64,000 bases of DNA from Sporosarcina ureae (GCF_029267015.1 NZ_JARIEA010000060.1:1-64000), one strand, 5' to 3'; positions 18,681 to 28,192 are shown, numbered from the stretch's first letter. The notes: a model not told the origin generated them from the letters alone. Made by a program: numbers and translations.

Positions 18681-19238
18681 TTATTTACGATCTTCTACCT
18701 CAAGTTTACTACCATCGTTGAATTTGATTTCTACTTCGAATTTTTCATAATCCGCTTGAAGATCAAAAGCGTCTAGTATACGATCAATCGTTTCTTGCTG
18801 TGAGCTATCTTTGGTCACATCTAGATTTTTCACTTTTGAATATACATCATCAAATGCTTCCTGACCTTTTAAATAGATTTCATTTAGTTCATCTTCTACT
18901 TTAGCTTTTATTGGTTCATTTTCATCTTGTTCAATTTCTGCTTCATACTCTTTGTCTTTCCCGTATGAAACATCTAATTCGATCTCTTTAAATGAAAGCT
19001 TGTCCATGTCGGCTTGCATATTTCCCGTCGCCGAGTCAGTTGAAGAATCTGTTGTAGTATCTGGTACAACTTCATCAGTATTTTGATCCGTATCACCAGT
19101 AGCTGGTTCTAGCGGTTGCTCTACCGGTGGATTGGTTGCATTAGAGTTTTCTTCTACCTTATCATCTGTCGCATTCGTTCCACATCCCGCCAACGCAAGT
19201 GCCATTACTGATACTCCTGTTATTACTAAATGTTTCAT
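18681..19238 (-). CDS. YusW-like lipoprotein
   Basis: Encodes 185 residues. A lipoprotein signal ends at LAGC (about residue 19), then a Thr/Asp/Asn-rich linker of about 60 residues leads to a C-terminal domain with FKEIELDVSYGKDKEYEAEI and a tail EIKFNDGSKLEVED, matching the YusW-like family. It should be anchored on the outer face of the membrane. Function unknown. An AGGAGGA site precedes the ATG. Confidence 0.8.
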   Translation of the reverse strand: MKHLVITGVSVMALALAGCGTNATDDKVEENSNATNPPVEQPLEPATGDTDQNTDEVVPDTTTDSSTDSATGNMQADMDKLSFKEIELDVSYGKDKEYEAEIEQDENEPIKAKVEDELNEIYLKGQEAFDDVYSKVKNLDVTKDSSQQETIDRILDAFDLQADYEKFEVEIKFNDGSKLEVEDRK

Positions 19239-19352
19239 AAAAATATTCCTCCTAAACGTCGTATTATTCTTATTGTTACCCTTTTTGCTACTTTCTAATC
19301 GGTTAGTTTTATTTAATGAAGGGTATGTTGGTAAGTAAAGGAGTGTTTTCGA

Positions 19353-20252
19353 ATGAATAATCAGAATCCCTTGACTGCTAAAGAAGCAATTGATTCAATT
19401 GAGTCAGCTGTACATACGGAAAGTAGTTTGCGACGTGCGCACGCGACCGGCGTCGCATTTGATGCAACTTTTCAACCAACTGGGGCTGCAGTACCTTGGA
19501 CAACAGCTACTCATCTACAGCAAACCGAAGTTCCTGCTGTTGTACGTTTTTCTCACAGTTCTACGAGCCTAACCCCCAATGAACGTCTGAATCCAATTAA
19601 AGGAATGGCAGTGCGCTTTCAATTACCTGATGGTACATTTACAAACCTGACTATGGTTAATATACCAATCTTCATTAGTAAAACTCCAGAAGCCTTTATT
19701 CGTCTAATACAGGCATTTGATTCAAGCAGTACATGGTCACAACGAATAGATGCTCTGATGCACGATACTGAGTACAAAGCATTTGCTTCCATTTTAAAAG
19801 AGCTCCAACCGTTTCGTAATTTCGAAACCCTTCATTACTATTCTATTCATGCGTATTTTTTGAAGAATGTTGACTTAGAGAGACAAGCCGTGCGATTTGA
19901 ATGGCAACCTCTGCCTCAAAATGATTTTGATACGGAAGGCCACTCTATGGAAAATGAACTCATTCATAAAGTAGAACAAGGACGTCCTGTACGTTTTCGC
20001 TTACTTATGCAATTAGCTGAACAAGGAGATCAAACGAATGACCCCACTATCGCTTGGCCGAATGACCGAAAGAAAATTGAAGCAGGAACTCTGACACTGA
20101 ACTCTCTTCGTGCAGATAACGCAGAAGCCTTCGTTTTCGATCCAACAGTTACTATAGAAGGAATAGAATGTAGCGATGATCCGGTATTACTATTTCGCTC
20201 TGCTGCGTACGAGGAATCCGCCAAGAGACGTGGCGTAAAGAAAAAAGGTTAA
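19353..20252 (+). CDS. Catalase-like (SrpA-type) heme peroxidase
   Basis: Encodes 299 residues, the size of the small catalase-related peroxidases rather than true catalases (about 480). The distal His is in RRAHATGVAF (His30), VRFSHSS and KGMAVRFQLPDG form the heme pocket, and the proximal Tyr ligand lies in DDPVLLFRSAAYEES (Tyr286, with Arg282). These proteins use H2O2 with organic donors. No signal peptide is seen, so it is probably cytosolic. AAAGGAG precedes the ATG. Confidence 0.82.
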   Translation: MNNQNPLTAKEAIDSIESAVHTESSLRRAHATGVAFDATFQPTGAAVPWTTATHLQQTEVPAVVRFSHSSTSLTPNERLNPIKGMAVRFQLPDGTFTNLTMVNIPIFISKTPEAFIRLIQAFDSSSTWSQRIDALMHDTEYKAFASILKELQPFRNFETLHYYSIHAYFLKNVDLERQAVRFEWQPLPQNDFDTEGHSMENELIHKVEQGRPVRFRLLMQLAEQGDQTNDPTIAWPNDRKKIEAGTLTLNSLRADNAEAFVFDPTVTIEGIECSDDPVLLFRSAAYEESAKRRGVKKKG

Positions 20253-20569
20253 CAAATCTCTAAAAAATCTTAGATGAATAGTTATTATGCTGTATTCGTT
20301 TTTACTATTTTCACTAAAAATTTTTCATTAAAAAGGTTAGTGAAATGTGTTTTTTGAAGACGTGAAAGTCTATAGTCATTCAGAAAATCAAGCTCTTTCA
20401 CTATCGTCAATACAAAGCTATGCTATCCTTGATTTTTTCATTATGTTTTTGTTAAACTATTGACGTGTCAATTCAAAGAACGAACCAAACTCAAATTCCG
20501 ATATGAATAAGAACGTGTTGGCTAAGCTAGCAGAAGGGGTTGACTATTTACTACAAGGAGCTGATGTGT
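20253..20569 (+). other. 317-base intergenic region
   Basis: No supportable gene. It contains two inverted repeats: 9-bp arms at 20309-20317 and 20337-20345 (weak hairpin, possibly the catalase-like gene's terminator) and ATTGAC-GT-GTCAAT at 20459-20472, a candidate operator about 100 bases before the permease start. I see no known riboswitch motif. Confidence 0.4.
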
Positions 20570-21976
20570 ATGACAACAGAAGAAGAAAAAACATTATATA
20601 CTATAGAAGAAGAGGAAACGGAAAAGGATTATTCCTTAGATCGTGTACCTTTAGAAGACCGCACTAAAAGTTGGCTTAGCATTACGAACATCACGTTCGG
20701 GATCGCGACTGCCATCTTTTATTTTCAAATGGGCAGCGTCATGGCTTTGCAATTCGGTGCACCAAACGCTATTGTGTCCGCAATCTATGCCATAATTGTA
20801 GCGGGCTTACTCGGTACCGTGATTGCCTACTTATCGGCTAAGTCCGGGATGAATGTGAATCTATTATCACGCGGAGGCGGATTTGGCTATATCGGCTCAT
20901 CGCTAACATCATTGATTTACGCCTCAAACTTTATTATGTATTGTGCATTTGAAGGATTAATTCTTGTATCGGCTGTGCACATTTTCATGCCTGACTTTCC
21001 GAAGTGGATTTTGATTGTCGTCTTTGGGACACTTGTCATTCCCTTGAATTGGTTCGGTATTGAGCAGCTAGACAAGCTTCAAAAATGGTCTATGCCAGTG
21101 TTTCTTGTGTTTCTTGTTGCGGCTATTGTTTTATCATTTATTAAACCGGCTGTTTATACAGGTTCTGTTTTTTCGTATATGCCTGAAGGCGTAGAATTTG
21201 GTGGAACAGCATTATTGTTCTGTATCGGAATGCATAATGGAATCATGGGATTGACTGCTTTACTCGCATCAGACTATGCCCGTTTCTTAAAACCATCCGA
21301 TCGAAAATTTGGTTCAATTGCGATTGGCTTCATTCCTCAAATTTTCTGTTACGGTGTAATGGGTGGACTTGGAATTTGGTTTGGTGTACGTTTCTTGGAA
21401 AAAGATCCAGGTGTATATATCGTACTATTGCTAGGTATTGGTGGAGCTTTGTTTACGATGCTCACACAGTTACGAATTAATGTAACCAATATTTACAGCA
21501 GTTCCCTATCGCTATCAAATTTCTTCGAAAACGTATTCCGTTTCACTCCGGGACGCAGATTCTGGGTAGTCGTCTCAGCTGTAAGTGCTATATTACTGAT
21601 GCTTGGTGGAATCGTAGATCATCTAGATACGGTCATGACATTCCAGGGTGTTTTCCTATTTTCGTGGGCTGCTATTCTAGTGACGGATGCATTGGTCGTC
21701 AAAAAGTGGCTGAAAATTGGTCCGACCTATTATGTCGCTCGACAAGAGTACTTGTACAAATGGAACCCTGTCGGTGTCGCTTCGTTACTAATAGCAAGTA
21801 CATTTGGCGCCATTGCCGCTTCTGGTTATCTAGGGTTATTCCTCCAATCTACAGCTGCATTTGTCGCTGCTATACTGGCTGCTATACTGACAGTGATCAT
21901 TGCCAAGTATACAAAAGGTAAATACTATTTAGTGCGTGAACCGAATGATATTACAGCAGACGATAAATTAGGTTAA
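20570..21976 (+). CDS. NCS1-family cytosine/purine-type permease
   Basis: Encodes 468 residues and about 12 helices after an acidic N-terminal tail. The region DRTKSWLSITNITFGIATAIFYF followed by a GSV-containing helix 1 and the helix 3 motif SRGGGFGYIGSS are typical of the NCS1 nucleobase:cation symporters such as CodB and PucI. The substrate may be cytosine, a purine, hydantoin or allantoin, but no catabolic enzyme lies next to it to decide. AAGGAG lies 9 nt before the ATG at 20570. Confidence 0.82.
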   Translation: MTTEEEKTLYTIEEEETEKDYSLDRVPLEDRTKSWLSITNITFGIATAIFYFQMGSVMALQFGAPNAIVSAIYAIIVAGLLGTVIAYLSAKSGMNVNLLSRGGGFGYIGSSLTSLIYASNFIMYCAFEGLILVSAVHIFMPDFPKWILIVVFGTLVIPLNWFGIEQLDKLQKWSMPVFLVFLVAAIVLSFIKPAVYTGSVFSYMPEGVEFGGTALLFCIGMHNGIMGLTALLASDYARFLKPSDRKFGSIAIGFIPQIFCYGVMGGLGIWFGVRFLEKDPGVYIVLLLGIGGALFTMLTQLRINVTNIYSSSLSLSNFFENVFRFTPGRRFWVVVSAVSAILLMLGGIVDHLDTVMTFQGVFLFSWAAILVTDALVVKKWLKIGPTYYVARQEYLYKWNPVGVASLLIASTFGAIAASGYLGLFLQSTAAFVAAILAAILTVIIAKYTKGKYYLVREPNDITADDKLG

Positions 21977-22004
21977 TATCAAAACTCCTCTTCGTCAAAT
22001 ATAA

Positions 22005-22049
22005 AAAAACGCCTGAAGGATCAGACATGATGATCCTTCAGGCGTTTTT
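22005..22049. terminator. Strong bidirectional terminator
   Basis: A 19-bp perfect stem (22005-22023 with 22031-22049, 7-nt loop) with A and T flanks, between the convergent permease and glycosyltransferase genes. Confidence 0.93.
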
Positions 22050-23473
22050 CATTCACTATCTTCAGATAACCCTCTACGTTGAATACTTCCCCACTCACGT
22101 TTACCACGCATCGCACGAATAATTCCTTCGACACGCCAAATTAATGTCAACGGTCGATACCAAAACACTTCTGTTAATGATAAAACGACTAGACGGAATA
22201 AATCTTCTACTTTCGGGTACGTATTGCGGCTCCACGCTTCCAGCAGCACGGACGCCATGGAAAAGAGTGATCCATACAAAATGAATAATAATCCTAAGAT
22301 TCCCGCGAAAATCATATATACTTCTCCCATAAATAAAGAAAGTACCATATATGCATAGCCAGCCAGTTCAATTACGGGACCCAGTAATTCAATAAATAAG
22401 AAATATGGGATGGAGATGACACCTACAGTACCATACTTAGGATTGAAGGCCATCTTTTTGTGAAGCCAAAGACTTTCAGCCAACCCTTGATGCCAACGTC
22501 GACGTTGCGTACGTAAATCTTTGAAATTATCAGGAGCTTCTGTCCAACAGACCGGGTCTGGTGTAAAGACGATTTCTTTATCTTCTTTACGATCCGATAT
22601 TTCCTCATGAAGCTTGACTACTAGTTCCATATCTTCGCCTACTGTATTTTTAGCGTAGCCACCTACTTGTAGCACCCACTTCTTAGAAAAAACACTAAAT
22701 GCCCCTGATATGATAAGCACTAAATTGTATTTACTCAGCGCCATACGCCCCATTAGAAACGCACGCATATACTCGATAATTTGCATCATCACGATAGCTG
22801 AGCTCGGTAAACCTTCTCTAACTACTTGTCCCATTTGAATTTCATAGCCATTAGCTATCCTCACATTTCCGCCTGTCGCAATAACTTCTTTATTCGACTC
22901 CATAATCGGCTTCATGACGCGCAATAGCGACGTGCGATCCAATATGGAGTCTCCATCAATCGAACAGAAATACGGGTACTTCGATACGTTAATTCCTACG
23001 TTTAATGCATCCGCTTTCCCTCCATTAACTTTTGTAATCAACAATAAATTGGGATGCATATCCGATTGATAGATCGCCTCGATAGGTTGAGTGTCAATTT
23101 GTTGATTCACTACTTTGCGGATCGGCTTCATATTGAAATGTTCAATAACGATATCTTCTGTGTTGTCCGTTGATCCATCATTCACAACCAATATCTCGAA
23201 TTGTGGATATTGCAATGCGAGTAATGAATAGATATTGCCTAGCACACCTTCTTGCTCATTGTAAGCAGGTACGATCACAGTTACTGGCTGTGTATAGATA
23301 AAGTCTACCGCTTCTTCATCTGATAAATTCTTCTGCAACTTTCGTTCTTTTCCTAATTGAATGAATGCGATAATCAACATTGAGGTATACGAGAAAATAA
23401 CGGCTAGCATATAGACGAGTAAAATATAGCCAACGAACGCAAATACCGAAGAAGTAATTACAGGTAAATTCAT
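22049..23473 (-). CDS. Processive GT2 glycosyltransferase (PgaC/IcaA-like)
   Basis: Encodes 474 residues. One or two N-terminal helices are followed by a GT-A domain with VNDGSTDN, a DGDS metal site (SIDGDSILD), the catalytic GEDMEL motif and TQRRRWHQG (QxxRW), the set that marks processive beta-glycan synthases such as poly-N-acetylglucosamine, hyaluronan and cellulose synthases. Three or four C-terminal helices form the export channel. It is the last gene of a five-gene operon whose other members are membrane and regulatory proteins, so it probably makes the polymer of this locus. The sugar cannot be read from the sequence. Confidence 0.88.
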   Translation of the reverse strand: MNLPVITSSVFAFVGYILLVYMLAVIFSYTSMLIIAFIQLGKERKLQKNLSDEEAVDFIYTQPVTVIVPAYNEQEGVLGNIYSLLALQYPQFEILVVNDGSTDNTEDIVIEHFNMKPIRKVVNQQIDTQPIEAIYQSDMHPNLLLITKVNGGKADALNVGINVSKYPYFCSIDGDSILDRTSLLRVMKPIMESNKEVIATGGNVRIANGYEIQMGQVVREGLPSSAIVMMQIIEYMRAFLMGRMALSKYNLVLIISGAFSVFSKKWVLQVGGYAKNTVGEDMELVVKLHEEISDRKEDKEIVFTPDPVCWTEAPDNFKDLRTQRRRWHQGLAESLWLHKKMAFNPKYGTVGVISIPYFLFIELLGPVIELAGYAYMVLSLFMGEVYMIFAGILGLLFILYGSLFSMASVLLEAWSRNTYPKVEDLFRLVVLSLTEVFWYRPLTLIWRVEGIIRAMRGKREWGSIQRRGLSEDSE

Positions 23474-23477
23474 CTCA

Positions 23478-24515
23478 TTACTCCTTTCCGAACATCTCTT
23501 CTGCTACATCTATCGCGAACTCGTCGGATGACGTAGTAATGACAGAATAAAGCGCTTGTTGGCCGTTTTTTAATGACTTCATCGACTTAGCAGCTTGGGC
23601 ACGAACTTGATAGGTAGAATCCTTTATCAAATGATTGAGTACAGGTAACGCCTTTTCTGACGACACGGAACGGAAAATTTTAGCTGTCATCAAACGTTCT
23701 TCCCAAACAGTTGAACGTGAAAACCCTTCATACAACTCCAGTGCATCGGCTACTTCTAGTTCAGCTATACTCTTTAACGCGCGGATTCGTAATTCTTGTA
23801 CAGAGCTATCTAGACATTCATGCAACAACGGAAGCCACTCCAAGTAATGACGGACACCTACAATTTCAATAGTCGCCAACTGTAATACTTCAGGTAACTC
23901 ATTAAAGTCTTCAGCTAGTAAACTAATCTGTGTCTCATCCAATTCCATCAATAACTTTTTATAGTCAAATTCACCTAACGAAACTTTAGGATGGATGAAA
24001 TGCGCCATGAATTCCGTCTTGGAAAACCTTGAAATAATTTCATACATCAATATATACTCTGTTTTAGAATAGCTTTTCTTTTTTTGAAGTTGTCGTGAAA
24101 CTTTATCTAACATAAACGTTAAATTAAATAGATTAATTTTATTTAACGTATTAATACGAATTCCACTACTTCTATGGCCAAGACCTTTACTATAGTAGTC
24201 ATTCATATAATGTTCCGCGAACGCATTTACTTTGTCGTTAATTTCATCGGACGAAAAGTGATAACTAAAGCGAAAAAACAATTCATCAATAGCTTCTAAT
24301 TCCAACTGACCATTTGGTTTTAGAGAATCTATCGGCATGTCATCTCCAAGTAAATATTCATACCAGTCGACTTGACGTTCTTCGATATAACGTGTAATCC
24401 TCATTTTATTTTTCACTTCTCGTATTCTATAAAACACGAGCAAAAAGAACATCGCAAAAAGTATGAACAGCAACACAACAATCGCTACTAGCAAAGATAC
24501 TAAAAACTTATCCAT
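23478..24515 (-). CDS. Membrane-anchored HEAT-repeat-like protein
   Basis: Encodes 345 residues. A single N-terminal helix (about residues 6-28) is followed by a basic stretch and a cytosolic all-helical region; the C-terminal 100 residues show HEAT-like helical pairs (IRALKSIAELEVADALELYE, then VRAQAAKSMKSLKNGQQAL). It is probably a scaffold. The start overlaps the pseudo-receiver gene by 8 bases and the stop lies 4 bases before the glycosyltransferase, so it may link the regulator to the synthase. No enzymatic motif is present. Confidence 0.7.
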   Translation of the reverse strand: MDKFLVSLLVAIVVLLFILFAMFFLLVFYRIREVKNKMRITRYIEERQVDWYEYLLGDDMPIDSLKPNGQLELEAIDELFFRFSYHFSSDEINDKVNAFAEHYMNDYYSKGLGHRSSGIRINTLNKINLFNLTFMLDKVSRQLQKKKSYSKTEYILMYEIISRFSKTEFMAHFIHPKVSLGEFDYKKLLMELDETQISLLAEDFNELPEVLQLATIEIVGVRHYLEWLPLLHECLDSSVQELRIRALKSIAELEVADALELYEGFSRSTVWEERLMTAKIFRSVSSEKALPVLNHLIKDSTYQVRAQAAKSMKSLKNGQQALYSVITTSSDEFAIDVAEEMFGKE

Positions 24516-25353
24516 AGTAGATTCGGTTCAACACTTTTTTTATTTGCGACTCAAATAAATTTGGATTGAATGGCTTAGTGATATATTCATCTACTCCATT
24601 TTCATATGCAAAAATCATTTCTGCTTCACTTTTTCTTTTGGTCATCATAAAGACATGATATTTTTGTGTGTTCGGTAATGTACGCAATGTATACAATACT
24701 TCCAAACCGTTTTTTCTCGGCAAAATATCATTCACAATCACTACATGCATATGTGAAGATTGATACCAGTCCGATTCAATAAATGATTGTCCATCATGAA
24801 AAACTCGAATATCTAGGTCTAACTGCTTTATGGATACTCGTTCTACCAATTTTCGGATGACCATTGTAACAACAGGATCTTCATCAATAATACTCACTCG
24901 AACACATTGCCTTTCAAGTTGTCTAAACGAACGATCTTTCACATAAGGCGTATTTCCTGTAAGTGAAAGAGCGCGATGTACTGCATCGTTTCCTGTCTGT
25001 AACACTTCTTCAAGTGTCGTATCACCATTACGAATTTCAATTACTGAAACACCTACACGATAAGAGCGGTTGGATTCTGTTTTCCTCAATCTATCAATAA
25101 ATACATCCGCTTCTTCTTCACCGGTATTTGCCATCAAAATGATGTCTGGTTCACCTGTAGGGAAACTAAACAGTAGGTCAGAGTTACGCATTTGTTCAAG
25201 TAGAACTTGTTTAATGTCTGGGCTCTCCGGACTTCTCACAAACACCACTGTAAAAACTTGCCGAAAGCGTTTGGTGTTCGCCAACTGCCAATGAAAGAGC
25301 TGTTGAAAAACCGAAGCATCCAGTAAATTAAGTTCTTTAATTTTTGTTTTCAT
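24508..25353 (-). CDS. Degenerate GGDEF plus pseudo-receiver regulatory protein
   Basis: Encodes 281 residues (ATG at 25353, GAGAGGTG 8 nt upstream). Residues about 15-130 align with a nucleotide-cyclase fold: RNSDLLFSF-PTGEPDIIL occupies the place of RxSD-xxxRxGGDEF, so the GGDEF loop is TGEPD (66-70) and catalysis is unlikely; RVGVSV and LEEVLQTGNDAVHRAL match the domain's end. Residues 152-280 form a CheY-like receiver with the acidic IIDED patch, Thr238 and Lys260 at canonical spacing, but Asn208 sits where the phospho-accepting Asp should be (30 residues before the Thr). I read it as a non-enzymatic, phosphorylation-independent regulator, possibly a c-di-GMP or protein-binding module for the polysaccharide machinery. 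Confidence 0.72.
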   Translation of the reverse strand: MKTKIKELNLLDASVFQQLFHWQLANTKRFRQVFTVVFVRSPESPDIKQVLLEQMRNSDLLFSFPTGEPDIILMANTGEEEADVFIDRLRKTESNRSYRVGVSVIEIRNGDTTLEEVLQTGNDAVHRALSLTGNTPYVKDRSFRQLERQCVRVSIIDEDPVVTMVIRKLVERVSIKQLDLDIRVFHDGQSFIESDWYQSSHMHVVIVNDILPRKNGLEVLYTLRTLPNTQKYHVFMMTKRKSEAEMIFAYENGVDEYITKPFNPNLFESQIKKVLNRIYYG

Positions 25354-25385
25354 ACTCATTGCACCTCTCATCAGCAAGTTTGCTG

Positions 25386-27122
25386 TTAGAATTTCTTCAA
25401 ATACGCATTTACTTCAGGAGTAAGTGAGTCTTCCGTCATGATATAATTCAATCCACTCTCGTGATCCAATAATGGAATCAATTCTTCTTCGTATCCTGTG
25501 GTCATTCGGACTACTTTGACTAAAATATGATGAGCTTCTCCAAGTTCCTTTACCTGTTTTACTTCTGCAGATGTACTTGTACTTGGAGATTGTAAGTAGA
25601 TAATTTGTGCTGCACCATAAGCTGTAGCGAATGTTTCATATTCAGATGGTTCAAGCATCGGACCAACTAGTAAGTTGCGCTCGTGTCGCTTAGCTTGTCC
25701 ATTCGCAAATATTATCCCTTCTAACTCTTTGCCACGCTGATCTGACCCATACAATAAGCCTGTTGCCATACGCTTTATTTGTTGTTGTTTTGAACCGGCC
25801 ACGATATATATTAGACGTTTCTGTTCTTTTGCTTCTTTAATTACCTTGTATTGTTCTGTAAGCTTCATTGCATCAAGTTGAATGAAATCTATAACGCCCA
25901 TTTTTCGCAAGCGGTCTCTTTCTATTTTATCCGGCTGACAACCGACAAGCATTTTACGGCCGATCCATTCGCTCATTCCGCAATGTAAAGCAGGAGGAAG
26001 AGTACCAGTTAATGTAGTCCCCCAATCTAAATAGGATTCTAGCATTGCAATTGCGGTACTTTTCGTGAAATCATGCACATATACTTTATGGTCTACCGAT
26101 TGTACATATTCGGCTACTTTTCTAATCTCATCAAGTGTTGGTTCCTCTTTCAATGGCATATGCGTATATTTCATTTGTAGTTCTGATATTGTCTTCTGTT
26201 CCTTCGCTAACCACTCAGAATCTTGCTTATCGTTCAATAGAGAAACGACTTCTTCCACTTCACCTCGCTTAATTCGCGTGAACCATTCTTCTTCTGTTGG
26301 GTAAGGTCCCATTAGAATCGACTGATCAGGAAAATAGAATAAACTTCCTCTTTCCAATGTGGTAGGTTGTAAAAAACGAAGTTCATATAACTCATCGCCG
26401 AGCTCTTCATTTATCACTTGTTTCACTACATCGACTCGGTGTCTACCCAAATAACAATGTACATAGTATTTTTTATCATCTTGCGCAATTAATTCTTTTA
26501 CTTTTTCAATAGATTTTGTATTATCGCCGACCCAAGGTAACATTGGCAGCGAGTGAACTTCTAAATCTGCATCTTCAGCAAACTTCACTTCCTGATCCAA
26601 AAGCGGTTTTTCAATTGGAAGCGTCGGATTGAGCAATGTAATGACACCGTCGTATCCTCGTTCCTTTAAACTTATCAAATCATCTTTTTCAGGATATGGC
26701 CCGAAGGTGAATCGTTCTCCTTCTACTACTTCACCTTGAGAAGCTTGAACAATTCCTGAACCTGTGTTGAGAAAGTAATACAAGCCCGCTACTGTTAGCA
26801 TGATCGAACTAGCAGCCAACAACCAAGTTAGTAGCCAACGATTCTTCTTGACGATAAAAAAGTAGTAAAGAAATGAAACCACAAAACCAAACACTACCCA
26901 ACCGACAACAAAGTATTTCATTGCATGGTCTATTTTGAATTGGGACCAGCCACGATCTGTGAAGACTTGTTCAATGGGCACAACAGCAAATAACAAGAAG
27001 AAAATGCCGCCTCCTACACCTAGTGTGCTTAAAAAGATAAACCACAATAAGAGTTTTAAGAAAAACCGACTTTTAGGTTCATTCGACAATATCTTCACCG
27101 CTCTTTCTATCATAGGTCTCAT
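25386..27122 (-). CDS. Membrane protein with four tandem tyrosine-phosphatase-like repeats
   Basis: Encodes 578 residues. Three membrane helices (about 21-48, 71-90, 97-117) are followed by four repeats, each opening with a FxxGPxP-like strand: FTFGPYP (about 138), ILMGPYP (269), MLVGCQP (391) and LLVGPML (484). The first repeat keeps a complete HCX5R signature, VHCYLGRHR with Cys223 and Arg229. The second has VHDFTKST at that place and the third IVAGSKQQQ, so they are pseudophosphatases; the fourth has no trace. The family resembles DUF442/dual-specificity phosphatases. The start is uncertain (ATG 27122, or TTG 27089) as ribosome sites are weak and the gene overlaps the previous one. It belongs to the polysaccharide-type operon. 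Confidence 0.68.
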   Translation of the reverse strand: MRPMIERAVKILSNEPKSRFFLKLLLWFIFLSTLGVGGGIFFLLFAVVPIEQVFTDRGWSQFKIDHAMKYFVVGWVVFGFVVSFLYYFFIVKKNRWLLTWLLAASSIMLTVAGLYYFLNTGSGIVQASQGEVVEGERFTFGPYPEKDDLISLKERGYDGVITLLNPTLPIEKPLLDQEVKFAEDADLEVHSLPMLPWVGDNTKSIEKVKELIAQDDKKYYVHCYLGRHRVDVVKQVINEELGDELYELRFLQPTTLERGSLFYFPDQSILMGPYPTEEEWFTRIKRGEVEEVVSLLNDKQDSEWLAKEQKTISELQMKYTHMPLKEEPTLDEIRKVAEYVQSVDHKVYVHDFTKSTAIAMLESYLDWGTTLTGTLPPALHCGMSEWIGRKMLVGCQPDKIERDRLRKMGVIDFIQLDAMKLTEQYKVIKEAKEQKRLIYIVAGSKQQQIKRMATGLLYGSDQRGKELEGIIFANGQAKRHERNLLVGPMLEPSEYETFATAYGAAQIIYLQSPSTSTSAEVKQVKELGEAHHILVKVVRMTTGYEEELIPLLDHESGLNYIMTEDSLTPEVNAYLKKF

Positions 27123-28164
27123 CCAAAATTTCTTCCATCATCGGGAAATAGGTTAACCAATAGAAAGCCGAAACATCTTTCGCAAAGTATTTGTACACAT
27201 TGTGCATCCCTTGCCATGTAACTATCGGTTTTTTATCGAAATCTGCATAGTCTCCTGCAAAGTAATACGTGTTCGACTGCTTTTGATGCAATACAGCTGG
27301 AAAAGTTTCAGGTATGCCTGCTTCCTGCAGCACGCTACGGCCCTTTTCCGTCAAATCAAATTCGTATGTTGCGAGTACTGCAGTTTGTTCAAATGGCTCT
27401 ACCACATCAAACCAATAAATATAATCAGATGAATATACTTTGGGAAACTTTTCTTTTCCTTCTTTTGTTAACTCAAAATGAGCAGCACTTTTATTTTCCT
27501 GCCCATCCAACACAATCACTTTTCCAGATGTATGGACAAATGCAAGACCAGCACCTGCAAATAGCCATTCACTATTCATCTGCTCCTTGTACCCAGCAAT
27601 AAGCCATTGAGGTATTTCTTCATTCGCTAAATCTGTAAAGTAGCGCCCAATCCAGCCTGTCCACGTAATACCTAAATTATTTTGCATGATGGTACTCATT
27701 TCTTCACTCGTAGGTGATGCAAAACTATTAAATTCCGCTATTAATGTCGTATTTTCATCTTTACTGGCCATTAATTCGTTCCATTCCAACAACTCCATAC
27801 CACCGTATAGTAGTTCAGATCGCGAACCATCAGGACGATCTTTAAGATCATCACTGAATACACCATACGTATCCGCTACATAAATCATATCGAGCGGCCG
27901 AGTTCGAAACGGCTCCATAGCTACTTGATCGTATGGATCGAATCCATAATAATCAAGTCCGAGGTCATACAATTCTCCATCAGGTCGTACAATTTTCTTT
28001 CCTTTTAATATGTGGAATAAACCGTTGTGCTCACGATAATCCTTTTTAGCAACGGACTTATCAATTACTGCTATATCCATGATCTTTTCTTCTTTAAGTG
28101 TCCAATAAATTCGTGGCGACAAGACGAGTAAGATCAATACTAGTGCTATTACTATTTTTTTCAC
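27079..28164 (-). CDS. Membrane-anchored extracytoplasmic protein of unknown family
   Basis: Encodes 361 residues from a GTG start (AAGGAGAG 8 nt upstream). A single N-terminal helix (about residues 3-20, IVIALVLILLVLSPRIYW) anchors a large outside domain with no Cys. Conserved-looking segments are DKSVAKKDYREHNGLFHIL, DMIYVADTYGVF and LLYGGMELLEWNEL, then ITWTGWIGRYFTDL. I do not recognise the family; the tone of these motifs (ADTYG, YGG, EFNSF) recalls carbohydrate-active folds, which is only an impression. It heads the operon with the phosphatase-like, pseudo-receiver, HEAT and GT2 genes. Confidence 0.75.
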   Translation of the reverse strand: MKKIVIALVLILLVLSPRIYWTLKEEKIMDIAVIDKSVAKKDYREHNGLFHILKGKKIVRPDGELYDLGLDYYGFDPYDQVAMEPFRTRPLDMIYVADTYGVFSDDLKDRPDGSRSELLYGGMELLEWNELMASKDENTTLIAEFNSFASPTSEEMSTIMQNNLGITWTGWIGRYFTDLANEEIPQWLIAGYKEQMNSEWLFAGAGLAFVHTSGKVIVLDGQENKSAAHFELTKEGKEKFPKVYSSDYIYWFDVVEPFEQTAVLATYEFDLTEKGRSVLQEAGIPETFPAVLHQKQSNTYYFAGDYADFDKKPIVTWQGMHNVYKYFAKDVSAFYWLTYFPMMEEILDETYDRKSGEDIVE

Positions 28165-28192
28165 TATCTGGTCTCTCCTTTACTCTTGTCGA

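Noticed and set aside
20309-20345. 9-bp inverted repeat after the catalase-like gene as terminator or riboswitch
   Set aside because: Loop of 19 nt and no immediate T run; left only as a note in the intergenic entry.
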